IMG/VR virus record: IMGVR_UViG_3300010885_029461
Span: 1-64,000 of that record
Length of the DNA stretch: 64,000 bases
Source of the DNA: a virus
Strand: one strand, 5' to 3'
Both the position numbers and the translations under genes were made by a program. This document shows, one piece after another, positions 9,150 to 17,997 of the stretch. Below the pieces are notes generated by a model, which did no database searches, was not told where the DNA came from, and saw only the letters and a list, made by a program, of their open reading frames with translations. Each line of letters starts with the position of its first letter. The first letter of the stretch is position 1.

Positions 9150-9526
9150 AGTTACCCCGAATAGATATATTTAAAAAGTATGGAGAAGGACATTTGCCTC
9201 GTCCACAACCTTCTGACATGGGCGATATTGCGAAAGCTATGGTGTTTGGCGCTAAGATGGTGATGTGTGGCGGTCTATTCGCTCCATGTATCAACAGTGC
9301 GGCTAAGATCAACAATGAGGGCAAGAAAGAGTATTTCGGTTCTGCTTCATTCCATTGTAAGAAGCATGATAAACATGTTGAAGGATTTATGGTTGGTCTG
9401 GAATCTGATAAAACTATTCTAGAAAAGATGAATGAGATTAATCAAGCTCTTGCAAGTTCTATTTCTTATGCTGGTGGTAAGAAATTAGCGGATTTGAAAG
9501 GCACAGATTATTTGATAATTATATAG
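9146..9526 (+). pseudogene. C-terminal fragment of GMP reductase (copy 2)
   Basis: A 126-residue frame covering the last third of a GMP reductase: GDIAKAMVFGAKMVMCGG (phosphate-binding region), KEYFGSAS, KHVEGFMVGL and SSISYAGGKKL. The N-terminal barrel and catalytic cysteine loop are absent. The first 20 or so residues look unrelated or degenerate. The ATG overlaps the fucosyltransferase stop (ATGA), so it might still be translated. It ends in TAG, immediately followed by the next ATG. Confidence 0.75.
9371..9526 (+). repeat. Direct repeat, right copy (GMP reductase 3' end)
   Basis: Right-hand partner of 7182-7337, in the same orientation. Recombination between the two copies would delete the fcl and GT10 genes and one fragment. 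Confidence 0.75.
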
Positions 9527-10276
9527 ATGAGTATAGACAACCTTTCCATAAATTTACATTGCGGATGCGATAGAAATATTGTAACGAAACAAATAGAATC
9601 ACATAATATATTAGGAAAGAATATTGATTGGAATTTGCGTATTGATAGATATCCTCTAGCATATCCATCATATTCACAACTCATGAATCATGCTATCGCA
9701 ACAAGTAAACATGAATGGATGATTTTTGTTAATGATAGAACCATGACTTCCACAGAAGAAACAACAAAAATTATAAAATTACTCGAAGAAGGATATGCAT
9801 GTGTATTATTATATAATGTGGGATATATGGGTTTTTCTAAAGAGCTTGTTAGAAAAATAGGATGGTGGGACGAACGCTATAAATTGGGAGGATGGGAAGA
9901 TCGAGATTGGGTGTTTCGTATAGCACAAGCCGACTTAGCTCTATATGAATCTCAGGAGGCGCACTATGATTATTCTTGGAAAAGTCCTCTACAGGTTATA
10001 GGACATGGGTGCAGAGAATCACAACCTCACTGGGATAGTAAATGGGACCAAAAGTATCATGATGCTATCGTAAAAATGATTCCTGAAGAAAATTATGAGC
10101 ACTGGAATTTGTTTCTAGGTGACACTAAACCAGAAATACGTTCTATGTGGAAAAGATGGGGGGATAGTGTTTTAAATATCGGATTCGATAAACCAAACAG
10201 TGGACCATCCTCAAGTAGTATGATAAAAAACAGAAAAATAGTTGATTTTTCTCAGGTTAAACATTTAATACAATAA
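9527..10276 (+). CDS. GT2-like glycosyltransferase
   Basis: A 249-residue protein. After a variable N terminus it shows a family-2-like core: WMIFVNDRTM (in place of the usual DDD strand), a GF-containing strand, then GGWEDRDW, matching the ED motif of GT-A inverting glycosyltransferases. It starts directly after the TAG of the GMP reductase fragment. Substrates unknown. Confidence 0.65.
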   Translation: MSIDNLSINLHCGCDRNIVTKQIESHNILGKNIDWNLRIDRYPLAYPSYSQLMNHAIATSKHEWMIFVNDRTMTSTEETTKIIKLLEEGYACVLLYNVGYMGFSKELVRKIGWWDERYKLGGWEDRDWVFRIAQADLALYESQEAHYDYSWKSPLQVIGHGCRESQPHWDSKWDQKYHDAIVKMIPEENYEHWNLFLGDTKPEIRSMWKRWGDSVLNIGFDKPNSGPSSSSMIKNRKIVDFSQVKHLIQ

Positions 10277-10277
10277 T

Positions 10278-10862
10278 ATGATAAACGTATTCGTAGATTG
10301 TGGCGCTAACCTCGGGCAAGGATATAATAAACTTATTAAAAGATTTGGAGTAAAGTTTGATAAAGTTTATATGTTCGAACCCAATTTAAAAACATTTAAT
10401 AAATTACGAAAGATAGAGCATGCAAATAATATGGTTTTTATGCAAAAAGCAGTATATAATAAAAATTGTATAAAATCTCTTAATATAGAATATTGTCCAT
10501 CTGAAAAAGATTTTGTTGGTTGCGCCACCAACATATTAGAAAATATATATGTAAAACCTAATTATATTGCAAATGAATATATGACTAATATTCCTGATGG
10601 AAATGTGAAAGTAGAATGTGTTGATATCTCTGAATTTGTGAAAAATAATTTAAATAATGAGGATTTTAACGTATTGAAACTGGATATAGAAGGAGTCGAA
10701 TACGAGGTTTTAGATAAACTAATAGATGATAATTTATTGTCATATTTCGATACGGTAATTGTAGAATGGCACCCACATATACGAAGCGATAAAGTGAAAG
10801 ATATTGAATATTATTTGAATATCTTTCGAAAAAATAATATTGAATATATACATTGGGATTAA
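10278..10862 (+). CDS. FkbM-family methyltransferase
   Basis: A 194-residue class I SAM methyltransferase. DCGANLGQG at residues 7-15 is the FkbM-type SAM-binding motif, followed by MFEPN (acidic ribose contact) and later LKLDIEGVEYEVL, the FkbM signature. Such enzymes O-methylate sugars in capsules, LPS and polyketides. Its position among glycosyltransferases suggests methylation of a sugar in the glycan. Confidence 0.85.
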   Translation: MINVFVDCGANLGQGYNKLIKRFGVKFDKVYMFEPNLKTFNKLRKIEHANNMVFMQKAVYNKNCIKSLNIEYCPSEKDFVGCATNILENIYVKPNYIANEYMTNIPDGNVKVECVDISEFVKNNLNNEDFNVLKLDIEGVEYEVLDKLIDDNLLSYFDTVIVEWHPHIRSDKVKDIEYYLNIFRKNNIEYIHWD

Positions 10863-10871
10863 TTTAGTTTT

Positions 10872-11804
10872 ATGAAAATATTGGCATTAACCACCCGAAA
10901 TCCGAATACACAAGGAGATTATTTAGAACTATCCTTGGTTCACGGTTTGCGGGAATTATTGGGTGAAAATTTCGTGGAGTATCCAAAAAAGAAAATATTA
11001 TATGGTGATTTTTCTGACTCACCTAAAGAAAGATTACACGGAAAAGGTTTCACTCTATGTTCCGATCCAATAAAAGACGTATCATATGACAGATATAAAT
11101 TGAATGTTCATGATTTCGATGTAATTATACATGGTTCAGGTCATATGTATGGAGATTATTGGGAAGTTGATCATCCTAACCAGTTCTGGACTGACGGTAA
11201 CGATCTATATGGAAATGCTAAGAGAAAAATAATATTTCAGAATGAAAATATCATAGGAACACAATACACTGAACGATGTTTTAAGCGCGAATTGACTGAA
11301 AATTTTCCTACCGTATGGCCCACAGGGTTCGGTATTCCCGAAAACAAGATACGACCATATACCACATATAAACAGAGAATTTTTCAAAGTACAGCCCCAT
11401 CAGATGCATGTTTTTTAGAGAATTCTAGATATAAATTTGATGACGAAGATTTATATTATCATGATATGCAAGAAAGCTGGTTTGGACTGACATGTAAAAA
11501 AGGTGGATGGGACTGTCTACGACATTATGAAATTTTAGCCAGTGGTGCAGTGCTATTATTCAAAGATTATAACAAAAAACCACCATTATGTGAACCAATA
11601 GATTTACCCACTCTTAGTTATTCAACTAAAGAAGAACTGGATGAAATAACTACAAGACTGATACAAAATAATCAACCAACTAGAGAATATCATGATTTAC
11701 TGCATAAACAGAGACTTTGGCTCTGTCAAAAGGGTACCACTTTAGCAAGAGCAAAACAGATAGTAAACTATATTACAAATTATGAACAATACAATGAGAG
11801 ATAA
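10872..11804 (+). CDS. Putative GT-B-type glycosyltransferase
   Basis: A 310-residue protein. The C-terminal part (KGGWDCLRHYEILASGAVLLF) has the helix-then-hydrophobic pattern of a GT-B donor-binding domain. The N-terminal half contains an HGSGHMYGD segment. I cannot assign a family. It is followed by a methyltransferase that overlaps its 3' end by 11-23 bases depending on the start used. Confidence 0.55.
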   Translation: MKILALTTRNPNTQGDYLELSLVHGLRELLGENFVEYPKKKILYGDFSDSPKERLHGKGFTLCSDPIKDVSYDRYKLNVHDFDVIIHGSGHMYGDYWEVDHPNQFWTDGNDLYGNAKRKIIFQNENIIGTQYTERCFKRELTENFPTVWPTGFGIPENKIRPYTTYKQRIFQSTAPSDACFLENSRYKFDDEDLYYHDMQESWFGLTCKKGGWDCLRHYEILASGAVLLFKDYNKKPPLCEPIDLPTLSYSTKEELDEITTRLIQNNQPTREYHDLLHKQRLWLCQKGTTLARAKQIVNYITNYEQYNER

Positions 11805-12372
11805 AGCAGAATTAATTAATTTAATAATTTCCCATAAAAAATATAAGAGTTATTTGGAATTAGGTGTAGGACATAGAATAGAAACCATATCCCAGATTAA
11901 TTGTAAGGAAATTATATCTGTTGATATCGAAAAAATTACAGAAAATATACCCAGTTTTGTCGGAACAACAGATGATTTTTTCAAATCAACTGAACAAAAA
12001 TTTGACATTATATATATAGATGCAGACCATCATTTTAAATCGGTCGATAAAGATTTTAAAAACTCCATAGAGCATCTTACACGAGATGGTATAATATGTA
12101 TGCATGATATTGGTCCTGTATCTGAACACGACACACGGCCTCGCGCAAGCGGCACTGCATTTATGTCATTCATGCACATTCGCGAAAATCCCGAATTTGA
12201 TGCGTTTTCATATGAATTTGAAAACGGTGACATATTAGGATTAGTCAAGCTATCTACTAATACTGAGGTCTGGATTTCACCGGAACCAAGGGGATCATTT
12301 GCTACATATATAATACACAGAGATACTATCTTACGAAAAAAAAATATAGAACAAATAGTGGAAAACATATAA
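11782..12372 (+). CDS. Class I SAM methyltransferase
   Basis: A 196-residue protein with YLELGVG (SAM-binding motif I), SVDIEK (motif II), FDIIYIDADHHF (motif III/IV) and DGIICMHDIG, matching the Methyltransf_24-like group found in polysaccharide loci. It probably methylates a sugar or a glycan intermediate. A second in-frame ATG at 11794 is an equally possible start. Confidence 0.75.
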   Translation: MNNTMRDKAELINLIISHKKYKSYLELGVGHRIETISQINCKEIISVDIEKITENIPSFVGTTDDFFKSTEQKFDIIYIDADHHFKSVDKDFKNSIEHLTRDGIICMHDIGPVSEHDTRPRASGTAFMSFMHIRENPEFDAFSYEFENGDILGLVKLSTNTEVWISPEPRGSFATYIIHRDTILRKKNIEQIVENI

Positions 12373-12387
12373 ACGATGCTTTAAATA
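12359..12387 (+). promoter_or_regulatory. Sigma70-type promoter TGGAAA-17-TAAATA
   Basis: Spacing is 17 bases and the -10 ends 7 bases before the ATG at 12395. It could restart transcription inside the island. Confidence 0.4.
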
Positions 12388-12394
12388 TTAAACA

Positions 12395-13378
12395 ATGTAT
12401 AACAAGAGAAATATTTTAATTACTGGGGGATTAGGTTTTATAGGAACCCATTGCATTAAAAAATGGGTTAAAGAAAATTACGATGTATATATAATTGATA
12501 ATTTATCAACTAATGCAATATCTATCGCACATGCGCTCGAACTAGGGGCCAAACATATATATAATAAAGATATTCTAGAGATGAAGTGGGAGGAATTTAA
12601 TATCAAGTTCGATATAATTTTACATCTAGCGTCCCCAGTTGGACCAGTTGGAGTTTTAAAACATTCAGGCAATATGGCTAAATTAATTTTAGATGATATC
12701 TATTGGGCTATCGAAGGTGCTAAAATTAATAATTGTCCGCTACTATTTGTATCGACATCGGAGATATATGGATATAGAGCATCTAAGACCTATTTGAGAG
12801 AAGAAGATGATAAAGTTTTACATGGGGAATTTACTGTTAGAAATGAATACGCAATGGCTAAACTTTTAGCCGAAATTGTATTAAAAAATAACAGTAGAAT
12901 ATATCCGAAATTAAAATATCAAATTATACGACCATTTAATGTAACAGGAGCATACCAATTACCTGATGGCGGATTTGTACTGCCAAGATTTGTTCAACAG
13001 GCATTAACAGAGGATGATATAACAGTTTATTATTCTGGGGAACAGAATAGAGCATTTACATGGGTAACAGATATTGTTGAGGGTATTTTTCTTACATCAA
13101 TAGCAAATAAACAATTGTGGAATGAGGAATGGAATATAGGGAATGCGGAAAACGAAAATACTATCTTACATCTTGCCCAAAAAGTTAAAGAGATAACCAA
13201 TAGTAAATCAAAAATAGTTAACGTTGATCCTATAAAATTACATGGCCCACTTTTTACAGAAGCCCCAGAAAAAATTCCCAATAGCGAGAAAATAATGAAG
13301 TTGTTGCATTGGAAAGGTACGAAAAACACAGACGATGTTATCGAAGAAGTAGTCGAATTTTATAAAAATAATGAATAA
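12395..13378 (+). CDS. NAD-dependent sugar epimerase/dehydratase, UDP-glucuronate decarboxylase-like
   Basis: A 327-residue extended SDR enzyme: GGLGFIG at residues 11-17 binds NAD, STSEIYG at 120-126 carries the catalytic Ser/Thr and Glu, and Y152xxxK156 completes the active site. The TSE triplet is typical of UDP-glucuronate decarboxylases and related dTDP-glucose dehydratases. The next gene resembles UDP-glucose dehydrogenase, which would supply UDP-glucuronate, so a UDP-xylose-type route is plausible but not proven. Confidence 0.75.
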   Translation: MYNKRNILITGGLGFIGTHCIKKWVKENYDVYIIDNLSTNAISIAHALELGAKHIYNKDILEMKWEEFNIKFDIILHLASPVGPVGVLKHSGNMAKLILDDIYWAIEGAKINNCPLLFVSTSEIYGYRASKTYLREEDDKVLHGEFTVRNEYAMAKLLAEIVLKNNSRIYPKLKYQIIRPFNVTGAYQLPDGGFVLPRFVQQALTEDDITVYYSGEQNRAFTWVTDIVEGIFLTSIANKQLWNEEWNIGNAENENTILHLAQKVKEITNSKSKIVNVDPIKLHGPLFTEAPEKIPNSEKIMKLLHWKGTKNTDDVIEEVVEFYKNNE

Positions 13379-14105
13379 GAAAATAGGAATCATAGGATAT
13401 GGTGAGATAGGAAAATCTCTAGAAAAATGTTATCTAGGTAAAAAATTTGATATTTTTATCAAAGATATTAACATAGATGAAGGATTAGCGGACTGTGATA
13501 TATTGAATGTATGTATCCCGTATTCTAATAATTTTGTAGAGGTGGTTTCCGATTACATTTTACAATTAAATCCTAAACTAACTATCATCCACTCCACAGT
13601 TATACCAGGAACAACGCAAAAGATTATCATGCAAGCAAACACACACGATATTGTCCATAGTCCAGTAAGAGGAGTACATCCCAATCTATATGAAGGGCTT
13701 AAAACATTTACTAAATATATCGGATCAGACCAACCCGAAGTTGCAGATAAGACGGCTCAACATTTCCAGCAAATAGGAATAAATGGAGTAATAGTAAATA
13801 ATTCAAAGATATCCGAATTAGCTAAAATACTATGTACTACATATTATGGAATGTGTATTGCATGGCACAACGATATCAATGAGCTATGTAAAGAATTAAA
13901 TGTTGATTTTGAACAAGTTTCAACTACATGGAATACTTCATATAATGAAGGGTTCAAAGAATTAGGAATGGAAAATGTAGTAAGACCTGTTCTATATCCG
14001 CCAAAAGATAACAAAATTGGCGGACATTGTGTTATTCCAAATGCGGAACTATGTAAAGAATTTTTCAACTCTCCAATACTAGATTATATTTTAAAATTGA
14101 AATAA
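13371..14105 (+). CDS. Short UDP-glucose/GDP-mannose dehydrogenase-like protein
   Basis: A 244-residue protein with an N-terminal Rossmann motif GYGEIG (residues 9-14), the family-typical IHSTVIPGTT strand, and GGHC near the C terminus, where Cys220 would be the catalytic thiol. Known UDP-glucose 6-dehydrogenases are about 390-450 residues; the C-terminal UDP-binding domain is missing here. Either a reduced enzyme, or one with a different substrate. It overlaps the previous epimerase gene by 8 bases. Confidence 0.65.
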   Translation: MNKKIGIIGYGEIGKSLEKCYLGKKFDIFIKDINIDEGLADCDILNVCIPYSNNFVEVVSDYILQLNPKLTIIHSTVIPGTTQKIIMQANTHDIVHSPVRGVHPNLYEGLKTFTKYIGSDQPEVADKTAQHFQQIGINGVIVNNSKISELAKILCTTYYGMCIAWHNDINELCKELNVDFEQVSTTWNTSYNEGFKELGMENVVRPVLYPPKDNKIGGHCVIPNAELCKEFFNSPILDYILKLK

Positions 14106-14107
14106 AT

Positions 14108-15103
14108 ATGAAAATAGCATTCCACAGTTATCAACTCGGCGAAAGAGGAACAGAAATATGTCTGTATAAATATGCAAAATATAATAGGGAAATTCTAGGG
14201 AACGAATCTGTTATTATATCAACCTCATCTAGACCAATGCCGTCAGCAAACAGATTCAGAGAATTTGAAACGTTTGTATATCCTCAAGTATGGAAAAATG
14301 ACGGGAAGAACATAGAACTTAGAGATTCACTGGAACGTTTATGTGAAAAAGAAAAAGTCGATGTTTTTTATGCCATTAAAGGCGGAGAGGCTGACGGATT
14401 CATGCCAACAAATACACGAAGTTTAGCTCATTGTATTTTTAGAATGGATGAACCTCATGGAAACGTTTATGCGGGAGTATGTAAATATATTTCGGATAAA
14501 TATAACTCCATTCACCCATATGTTTATCATATCATAGAGAAAGAGGCTCCAGATGTTACTGATGATTTCCGCAAAGAATTGGGTATTCCAAGAGATGCGC
14601 TTGTAATAGGAAGACATGGAGGCAGAGATACGTTTAATTTGGAATTTGTTAAAGATGCTATACGTCAACATTTAAATGAAAACGTGCGACAAGACATTTA
14701 TTTTGTATTCCTGAATACACAGGAGTTTGTGCATCATGAACATGTCAAATACTTACCTTGGACCATGGACGAAGCCGCCAAGGCTAAGTTCGTAAATACA
14801 TGCGATGTAATGCTCCATGCCCGATATGATGGAGAAATTTTTTCTCTTTCTACGGCAGAGTTCTCTATAAGAAACAAACCAATTATCACATGGAAACCGG
14901 ATATCATCCCCGCACACTATGATACCGGACATCTATTAACATTAGGAGATTTATGTTATACGTATAAACATACAGAAGATTTGAAATATTTACTGAAACA
15001 TTTAGATAAAGACGTTTTTAGCCGTACAGACTGGAATATGTACGGTGACACATATTCTCCTAAAAATATTATGGATCAATTCAACACCGTTTTCTTAAAA
15101 TAA
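14108..15103 (+). CDS. GT4-like (GT-B) glycosyltransferase
   Basis: A 331-residue protein. GERGTEICLYKYAKY near the N terminus matches the glycine-rich acceptor loop of GT4-type enzymes; the middle has a strand typical of domain 2 (ALVIGRHGGRDTFNLE), and ARYDGEIFSLSTAEFS resembles the E-x7-E donor-binding region. No unusual features. Donor and acceptor unknown. Confidence 0.65.
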   Translation: MKIAFHSYQLGERGTEICLYKYAKYNREILGNESVIISTSSRPMPSANRFREFETFVYPQVWKNDGKNIELRDSLERLCEKEKVDVFYAIKGGEADGFMPTNTRSLAHCIFRMDEPHGNVYAGVCKYISDKYNSIHPYVYHIIEKEAPDVTDDFRKELGIPRDALVIGRHGGRDTFNLEFVKDAIRQHLNENVRQDIYFVFLNTQEFVHHEHVKYLPWTMDEAAKAKFVNTCDVMLHARYDGEIFSLSTAEFSIRNKPIITWKPDIIPAHYDTGHLLTLGDLCYTYKHTEDLKYLLKHLDKDVFSRTDWNMYGDTYSPKNIMDQFNTVFLK

Positions 15104-15131
15104 TGAATAGTTGGTCTAATCTACACTTAAA

Positions 15132-16079
15132 ATGATAATATCTTGTTGTCCATTAAGAATTTCCTTGGTTGGAGGAGGGTCAGACCATCCTTATTTTATA
15201 GAGAAATATAAAAGAGGTTCGGTTATATCATTTACATCTAACTTAAAGGTATATGTTACGCTACATAAAGATATCGCGGGCATTAACTATACTGACAAAA
15301 AATTTATAATAAATTATTCCCAAAGAGAAGAAGTCGAGAACATCAATGATATACGTAATGATATAGTTAGAAAAGTACTTCAATATTTCGATATTGATTA
15401 TACATTAACCATAAGTCTAACATCTGATATTTCATCTAGTGGGTCAGGTCTAGCATCATCTAGTGCGTATATTTTAGCCCTAATAAGTGCATTAAATTTC
15501 CAAAATAATTGGAATTTATCAGAATTCGAAGTATGTAAAATCGGTTTCAATATAGAAAAATCGATAAATCCTCTAGTAGGTCAACAGGATTTATTTGGGT
15601 CACTGGAGGGAGGATTGAAAAGGATAGATTTTAGTTTAGATTCCGACCCGTCAATAACCATTCTGCCTCCGATATTTGATAACGAAAATATATATCTAAT
15701 ACATACAGGGATATGTAGAAATTCTACAAATATACTACATAATATTAATATAGATAATTCATTTGCATTATTGGAAGAAGTGTCAAATTTTGAAAAATAT
15801 ATAAAATCTGATAACATAAATAAAATATATAGTACAATTAATGATGCGTGGAAAATCAAAAAAACTACTTCGGATTTGATATGTGGCAACGAATCGATTA
15901 AAGTCCTAGATAATATACTATCTTTGAATCCTAACATTTTTGCCCATAAATTATGTGGAGCAGGTAATGGGGGATATTTTCTGGTATTTGGTGATATATC
16001 CTCCATTCAACAACAAATAACAAATACCATTATACCTATATCAATAACAAACACAGGTATCAGCGTTAAAAAAATATGA
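15132..16079 (+). CDS. GHMP kinase, D-glycero-D-manno-heptose 7-phosphate kinase-like
   Basis: A 315-residue GHMP-superfamily kinase. The N terminus has PLRISLVGGGSD, close to HddA-type kinases; the ATP loop SSSGSGLASSSAY lies at residues 101-113; and a C-terminal KLCGAGNGGYFL is the third GHMP motif. HddA phosphorylates heptose 7-phosphate at C1 in the GDP-heptose pathway. The next gene encodes a SIS isomerase that would supply its substrate, which supports this assignment over galactokinase-type roles. Confidence 0.75.
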   Translation: MIISCCPLRISLVGGGSDHPYFIEKYKRGSVISFTSNLKVYVTLHKDIAGINYTDKKFIINYSQREEVENINDIRNDIVRKVLQYFDIDYTLTISLTSDISSSGSGLASSSAYILALISALNFQNNWNLSEFEVCKIGFNIEKSINPLVGQQDLFGSLEGGLKRIDFSLDSDPSITILPPIFDNENIYLIHTGICRNSTNILHNINIDNSFALLEEVSNFEKYIKSDNINKIYSTINDAWKIKKTTSDLICGNESIKVLDNILSLNPNIFAHKLCGAGNGGYFLVFGDISSIQQQITNTIIPISITNTGISVKKI

Positions 16080-16576
16080 TCATAAATAACTTAATATCAC
16101 ATATAAATCGTTTAGATTCTTCTAAGATAGAATCGTTAAATAAATATATATCCGCTCATAAAAACATAATAATTTTAGGAAATGGGGGTAGTTCGTCCAT
16201 TGCTTCTCATATAGCACAGGATTACACTAAAGTATTAAAAAAAAGATGTTTAACTTTTTCCGATTCTTCGCGATTAACGTGTTATATAAATGATTATGGA
16301 CAGGAGTATGCATATTCTAAATTTTTAGAAGAGTTTTCGTACCCGACTACTTTAGTAATATTGATATCATCATCAGGTAATTCCAAAAATATAATAAATT
16401 GTGCAGAATTATGTGTGACAAAACAAATACCTTATATATTATTAACCGGATTTGATATGAATAATTTGCTTCGATCTAATTTTTCAGATAATGCATGCTT
16501 AGAATTCTGGATAGACTCAGACTGCTATGGCACTGTAGAAACACTGCATCAAATTATTTTACACTCGGTATGTTGA
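16076..16576 (+). CDS. SIS-domain sugar isomerase, phosphoheptose isomerase-like
   Basis: A 166-residue SIS protein: ILGNGGSSSIASHIAQD and LISSSGNSKNI are the two phosphosugar-binding loops. GmhA proteins (about 190 residues) convert sedoheptulose 7-phosphate into D-glycero-D-manno-heptose 7-phosphate. This copy is slightly short. It overlaps the GHMP kinase gene by 4 bases, making a GmhA/HddA pair. Confidence 0.75.
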   Translation: MIINNLISHINRLDSSKIESLNKYISAHKNIIILGNGGSSSIASHIAQDYTKVLKKRCLTFSDSSRLTCYINDYGQEYAYSKFLEEFSYPTTLVILISSSGNSKNIINCAELCVTKQIPYILLTGFDMNNLLRSNFSDNACLEFWIDSDCYGTVETLHQIILHSVC

Positions 16577-16583
16577 TATATAC

Positions 16584-16611
16584 TTGCAACATAAAGATCA
16601 CACACTAAATA
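16584..16611 (+). promoter_or_regulatory. Promoter TTGCAA-16-TAAATA
   Basis: The CTAAATA box ends 7 bases before the ATG at 16619; a TTGCAA lies 16 bases upstream of TAAATA. Confidence 0.4.
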
Positions 16612-16618
16612 TTTTTAC

Positions 16619-17248
16619 ATGGAAATATTAGAACAAAAACACGGTAAATCGATGGACGAAGGGCATCTAGGAGGTTGGGCATTAGAAGGAGACGGAGGAA
16701 CATATTATCCTGTAATGTGGGAACATTTAATTAATATATTTAATATTAAAAGTGTGTTGGATATAGGATGTGGAAGAGGATTTTCTACTAGATTCTTTAA
16801 AAGTCTAGGATGTAAAATTACTGGGATTGATGGCAGTATAAATGCAAAAAAACTAACTTTATTGGATTCAGATGAATTTTATCTCCATGATTATAGTAAA
16901 GGAGAAACAGATATATCCGAATCATATGATTTATGCTGGACATGTGAATTTGTAGAACATGTTGATGCACAGTATATATCGAATTTTGTAAATGACTTTA
17001 AGAAATGTAAATATGTTGCTATGACTTTTGCAGCTATAGGACAAGGAGGACATCATCATGTGAATGAAAACACTCAAGAATATTGGGTTGACATTCTCGA
17101 AAAAGCTGGATTCTCTTTTTCAGAACAATATACTAAACTATTTCGAGCACTAGCACTTGTGGATAAGAAAGATAGAGAAAACACCGCCAATTGCCCTTTC
17201 TTTATATCTCATTTCGTAGAAAGAGGTCTTTTTTTTGAACGTAAATGA
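16619..17248 (+). CDS. Class I SAM methyltransferase
   Basis: A 209-residue protein with VLDIGCGRGFSTRFF (motif I), ITGIDGS (motif II) and YDLCWTCEFVEHV (motif IV), typical of Methyltransf_11/23-type small-molecule methylases. Likely target is a sugar or a glycan intermediate. It overlaps the next gene by 4 bases. Confidence 0.8.
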   Translation: MEILEQKHGKSMDEGHLGGWALEGDGGTYYPVMWEHLINIFNIKSVLDIGCGRGFSTRFFKSLGCKITGIDGSINAKKLTLLDSDEFYLHDYSKGETDISESYDLCWTCEFVEHVDAQYISNFVNDFKKCKYVAMTFAAIGQGGHHHVNENTQEYWVDILEKAGFSFSEQYTKLFRALALVDKKDRENTANCPFFISHFVERGLFFERK

Positions 17249-17981
17249 ATATTGCTATATGTTTCAGTGGAGAATTACGTAGTTTAGATAAAACATATAA
17301 AAAATTATTTAAGCTATTATTATCGGATAAAACACATATATATGATTTATTTTATTTTGGTTGGACAGATGATAATGATATTGATAAAATTAAATATTTT
17401 GACAGTACTGATTCACCCTTTATATATAAATTAGAAGATCGTATCACATTTAACATCGGAGATTTTTTTCCCAAACATTCAAATATTATACAATATCAGA
17501 ACATAATACGGCAATTATATTGTGTCAAAAGAGTAAATGATATGAAAATAGAAGCAGAGGTTGCAAAAAAAAAAAATATGATTTAGTAATACGTGTGCGC
17601 CCAGATTCATATCCTTTGAATGATCATGTTTTCCAATATGACTTATTTGACAAATCCAAAATACATGTCCTAAATCATGATAATTGGCACGGTTTATGTG
17701 ATAGGCTATATCTAGGTAACTCGTTAAATATGAATACAGTGTCGAATCGAATAGAAAATCTATTATTATATGATTCTTTGGGTGGAATTAATCAATATGA
17801 AGGATTCTTGTTATTTATTATTTATTATTATGGTATAGAGGTAGAACATATTGACTATTTAGAAACCTGTCTACTTCGAACCAACGGGGAACGAGTTGGA
17901 GAGTTGATACATATTGCAGATGGAACGATTACTCGTACATTAAATGGTATATGGCATAATAACTTGCAAGCATATATCTAA
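17245..17981 (+). pseudogene. Glycosyltransferase-like gene broken at a 12-A run
   Basis: Two frames belong to one product. The first (17245-17586, 113 residues) begins with NIAICFSGELRS and ends soon after an A12 run at 17565-17576. The second continues in the -1 frame through the run and reads YDLVIRVRPDSYPLND and on to the TAA at 17981. The YD-x-V-I-R-x-RPD motif is what capsular-type glycosyltransferases have at this point. A -1 ribosomal shift on the A run, one extra A by polymerase slippage, or a sequencing error would restore about 245 residues. Confidence 0.65.
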
Positions 17982-17997
17982 TGTGCTAATATATCAT

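Noticed and set aside
5152-9526. Group I intron or intein explanation for the split GMP reductase
   Set aside because: The middle of the second gene is absent, no intron core or intein splice motifs are visible, and a complete homologue lies between the pieces.
15581-16006. 141-residue minus-strand open frame in the kinase gene
   Set aside because: Lies fully opposite the GHMP kinase motifs; AT-rich shadow.
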